From contig JAICXJ010000015.1 in NCBI GenBank assembly GCA_025980465.1, positions 1-60,048 on the forward strand: a stretch of 60,048 bases of DNA, read 5' to 3'. Below, one piece after another: positions 58,333-60,048 of the stretch. This DNA comes from Frankiales bacterium. GTDB taxonomy: Bacteria > Actinomycetota > Actinomycetes > JAFAQI01. The notes under the pieces were generated by a model. That model had not been told where the DNA came from, did no database searches, and saw only the letters and a list, made by a program, of their open reading frames with translations. Both the position numbers and the translations under genes were made by a program. Every line of letters starts with the position of its first letter. The first letter of the stretch is position 1.

Positions 58333-60048
58333 GAAGACCTGTCCCTACGACCCGGCAGCGCGATCGATGCAGACCTCCTCGCACCCACACTGGCGTGGGC
58401 TCGACGGGCTGCGCGCAATCGCGGTCATTGCAGTCGTCATCTACCACTTCTCCCCTGCCCGGCTGCCTGGCGGCTTCCTCGGCGTCGACATCTTCTTTGT
58501 CATCAGCGGCTACCTCATCACCCGGCTGATCACACAGGAGTTCATCCGCCGGCACCGCATCGATGCACCGGCCTTCTACCGGCGCCGCGCCCGGCGGTTG
58601 CTTCCTGCCCTCGGCGTCGTGCTCGCCGTGGTCGGCGCCAGCGCACTGATCTGGCGTGATCAGCTCGCCACCGTCCGTCCCGGCATCATCTTCTCCGCAC
58701 TGTTCAGCGCGAACTGGTGGCTGGCTTTCGATCACCAGCCGTACTTCGTCGCGAGCGGCCGACCCAGCATGCTGCAGCACCTGTGGTCGCTGGGGGTGGA
58801 AGAGCAGTTCTACCTGTTCTGGCCGCTCATCCTCGCCGTCATCCTCGCCACCGGCCGGCGCCGGTATCAGCGCCGCGACGCTGACCCGGCCGCGGCGGTC
58901 CGCGGCGTCACTGCAGCGGTCAGTGTTGTTGCGATCACGCTCGCCTTGCTGTCGACCGGCCTGACCTGGCTGCTGGCCGACCTGCGGCAGGTTCCGTACG
59001 GCAGTGACGGATCGACGCTGTACTACGGCACCGACACCCACTGCATGGGCCTGCTGCTCGGCGCGGCGCTCGGCGCCTGGGCCGCCGGCCGTACCGGATC
59101 GCGCCCGTTCGCGATCAGCGGGCTGTCGTTACGCGGCTGGCAGCTCGACGCCATTGGCGCGGCAGCGCTGGTGACGGTCCTCGTGCTGATCCGGACCTAT
59201 ACCGGCTATTCGCACTCGCTGTATCGGGGCGGGTTCCTGTTCGTCACAGCGCTCGTCGCGGTGGTGATCGCGGTCGCCACCGGTCCGGCAAGCCGGCTCG
59301 GGAGCGTTCTCGAGGCGCCGTTGTTGCGATGGGTCGGGGTTCGGTCGTACAGCCTGTATCTGTGGCACTGGCCGATCGCCGTCGTCACCCGGCCCGGCAT
59401 CGACACGACCATGCCGACCTGGATCGACCAGCTGCTCCGCGTCGCGGTGACGGTGGCGCTCGCCCACGTGACGTACCGCTACGTCGAGACGCCGGTGAGG
59501 CGACTCGGCTTCACCGGCACCCGCGTCGCCGTGGCGTCCTACCTGCGGCGCGCCGCGCTTCCACGGCTGGCCCGACCGGCAGTCGCAGTGGCGGCAGCGG
59601 TACCCGTGATCGCCTTCGGTGTGCTGCTGATCGGGCCGAAGGCGCCGCGATCGGCAGCCGCAGCGGTCGGCTCCGGCGGTAGGCACATCTCGCTCGAGGC
59701 GCGTTCGTCGCCACCGCCGTACGTCGGACCGCGGCAGCCGCGGCGACACCAGCCGCACTCCTCGCGCCCGCGGCTGCCGAAGATCAGCGGCTTCGGCGAC
59801 TCGGTCCTGCTCGATGCCAGGCACACGCTCGCCCAGACGTTCGGGGGCGGCAGCATCGACGCCGTCGTCGGCCGGCAGCCGGGACCGATCCTCGGCGACG
59901 TCCGCCGGGCCGAGCGGTCGGACAAGCTGAATCCCGTCGTCGTCATCCAGGCCGGCAACAACGGCCTGATCAATCCCGCGGATCTGACCGACACCCTGCG
60001 GCTGCTGTCGAGACCCAGCTCGAAGGTCCGCGCGATCCTCGTGGTCAA
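58331..60048 (+). CDS. OafA-type membrane acyltransferase, cut by the window edge
   Basis: 572 codons are read without stop to the last base. The N-terminal half is a multi-pass acyltransferase-3 domain: WRGLDGLRAIAVIAVVIYHF, GGFLGVDIFFVISGYLITRL, RRRARRLLP, HLWSLGVEEQFYLFWPLIL, YSLYLWHWPIAVV. Then come basic, proline-rich linker residues and an SGNH-hydrolase start, KISGFGDSVLLDA (GDSV with the serine), so the C-terminus is missing, including the DxxH pair. It acylates a surface sugar or polymer. ATG at 58331 was chosen; ATG at 58367 is possible. Together with the gene at 36022 it makes two such enzymes here. Confidence 0.9.
   Translation, partial: MKTCPYDPAARSMQTSSHPHWRGLDGLRAIAVIAVVIYHFSPARLPGGFLGVDIFFVISGYLITRLITQEFIRRHRIDAPAFYRRRARRLLPALGVVLAVVGASALIWRDQLATVRPGIIFSALFSANWWLAFDHQPYFVASGRPSMLQHLWSLGVEEQFYLFWPLILAVILATGRRRYQRRDADPAAAVRGVTAAVSVVAITLALLSTGLTWLLADLRQVPYGSDGSTLYYGTDTHCMGLLLGAALGAWAAGRTGSRPFAISGLSLRGWQLDAIGAAALVTVLVLIRTYTGYSHSLYRGGFLFVTALVAVVIAVATGPASRLGSVLEAPLLRWVGVRSYSLYLWHWPIAVVTRPGIDTTMPTWIDQLLRVAVTVALAHVTYRYVETPVRRLGFTGTRVAVASYLRRAALPRLARPAVAVAAAVPVIAFGVLLIGPKAPRSAAAAVGSGGRHISLEARSSPPPYVGPRQPRRHQPHSSRPRLPKISGFGDSVLLDARHTLAQTFGGGSIDAVVGRQPGPILGDVRRAERSDKLNPVVVIQAGNNGLINPADLTDTLRLLSRPSSKVRAILVV

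Overview
The window is a G+C-rich, gene-dense stretch that reads as an actinobacterial (Actinomycetota) chromosome. Supporting marks are an F420-type luciferase-like oxidoreductase, an ANTAR regulator, a SigG-like ECF sigma factor with an NTF2-like tail, many FadE-type acyl-CoA dehydrogenases including a FadE34-like double-domain enzyme, frequent GTG/TTG starts and frequent 4-nt ATGA/GTGA/TTGA gene overlaps. The genus cannot be fixed from sequence alone. No rRNA, tRNA, CRISPR array, phage or transposase gene was seen.

Layout. 1-3.4 kb: MerR regulator, a ClpX-zinc-finger/HTH protein with two tandem operator-like palindromes, a Phd/RelE toxin-antitoxin pair, and an NTF2-like protein. 3.7-13.5 kb: a crotonase, an alpha/beta hydrolase, a large GT2 + CDP-glycerol glycerophosphotransferase protein, a DUF1905 protein, an LLM oxidoreductase, and an acyl-CoA dehydrogenase - MaoC - CitE-like set. 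13.5-18.7 kb: regulatory and stress genes (carboxymuconolactone-decarboxylase-like protein, GAF-ANTAR, amidohydrolase, two STAS-type proteins, ECF sigma, RibD-C protein, ThpR). 18.8-25.2 kb: a collinear six-gene unit with DMT transporter, gluconate-dehydrogenase-type small subunit, GMC flavoprotein, two zinc alcohol dehydrogenases and a VOC protein. 25.2-28.5 kb: a 99-bp palindromic element, then a divergent pair of exported proteins (PQQ-type propeller and a Gly/Arg-repeat protein). 28.5-36 kb: TetR regulator, hydrolase, SDR, acyl-CoA synthetase, a divergent pair of acyl-CoA dehydrogenases and another SDR. 36-43.1 kb: acyltransferase, sulfotransferase, thiolase, class II aldolase and 2-hydroxyacid dehydrogenase on the minus strand, divergent from an FGGY kinase. 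43.1-49.6 kb: fused acyl-CoA dehydrogenase, crotonase, and a cyclase-ATPase-TPR regulator. 49.6-58.3 kb: amidohydrolase, nitroreductase, SRPBCC protein, then a minus-strand operon amidohydrolase - CoA transferase - P450 - aldehyde dehydrogenase divergent from an acyl-CoA thioesterase. 58.3 kb-end: a second acyltransferase cut by the window edge.

How the genes fit together: most encode CoA-thioester chemistry (activation, alpha/beta dehydrogenation, hydration, thiolysis, lyase, CoA transfer) together with alcohol, aldehyde and P450 oxidations, as in a soil or freshwater actinobacterium degrading lipids, branched acids, steroids or terpenoids. The substrates cannot be read from sequence.

The strongest unexplained signals are regulatory or repetitive. 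First, seven dispersed 16-bp palindromes of the form CTGACR-N3-RTGTCAG sit in promoter regions of catabolic and exported genes, which suggests one TetR-type regulon. Second, three copies of a 44-bp imperfect palindrome with a GCTATAGC core occur at 3.5, 32.7 and 52.1 kb; one of them supplies the C-terminal codons of an acyl-CoA synthetase. Third, twin GTCAGG-N5-CCTGAC palindromes precede the zinc-finger/HTH gene beside the toxin-antitoxin module. Fourth, a 99-bp element with terminal inverted repeats lies between two convergent genes.
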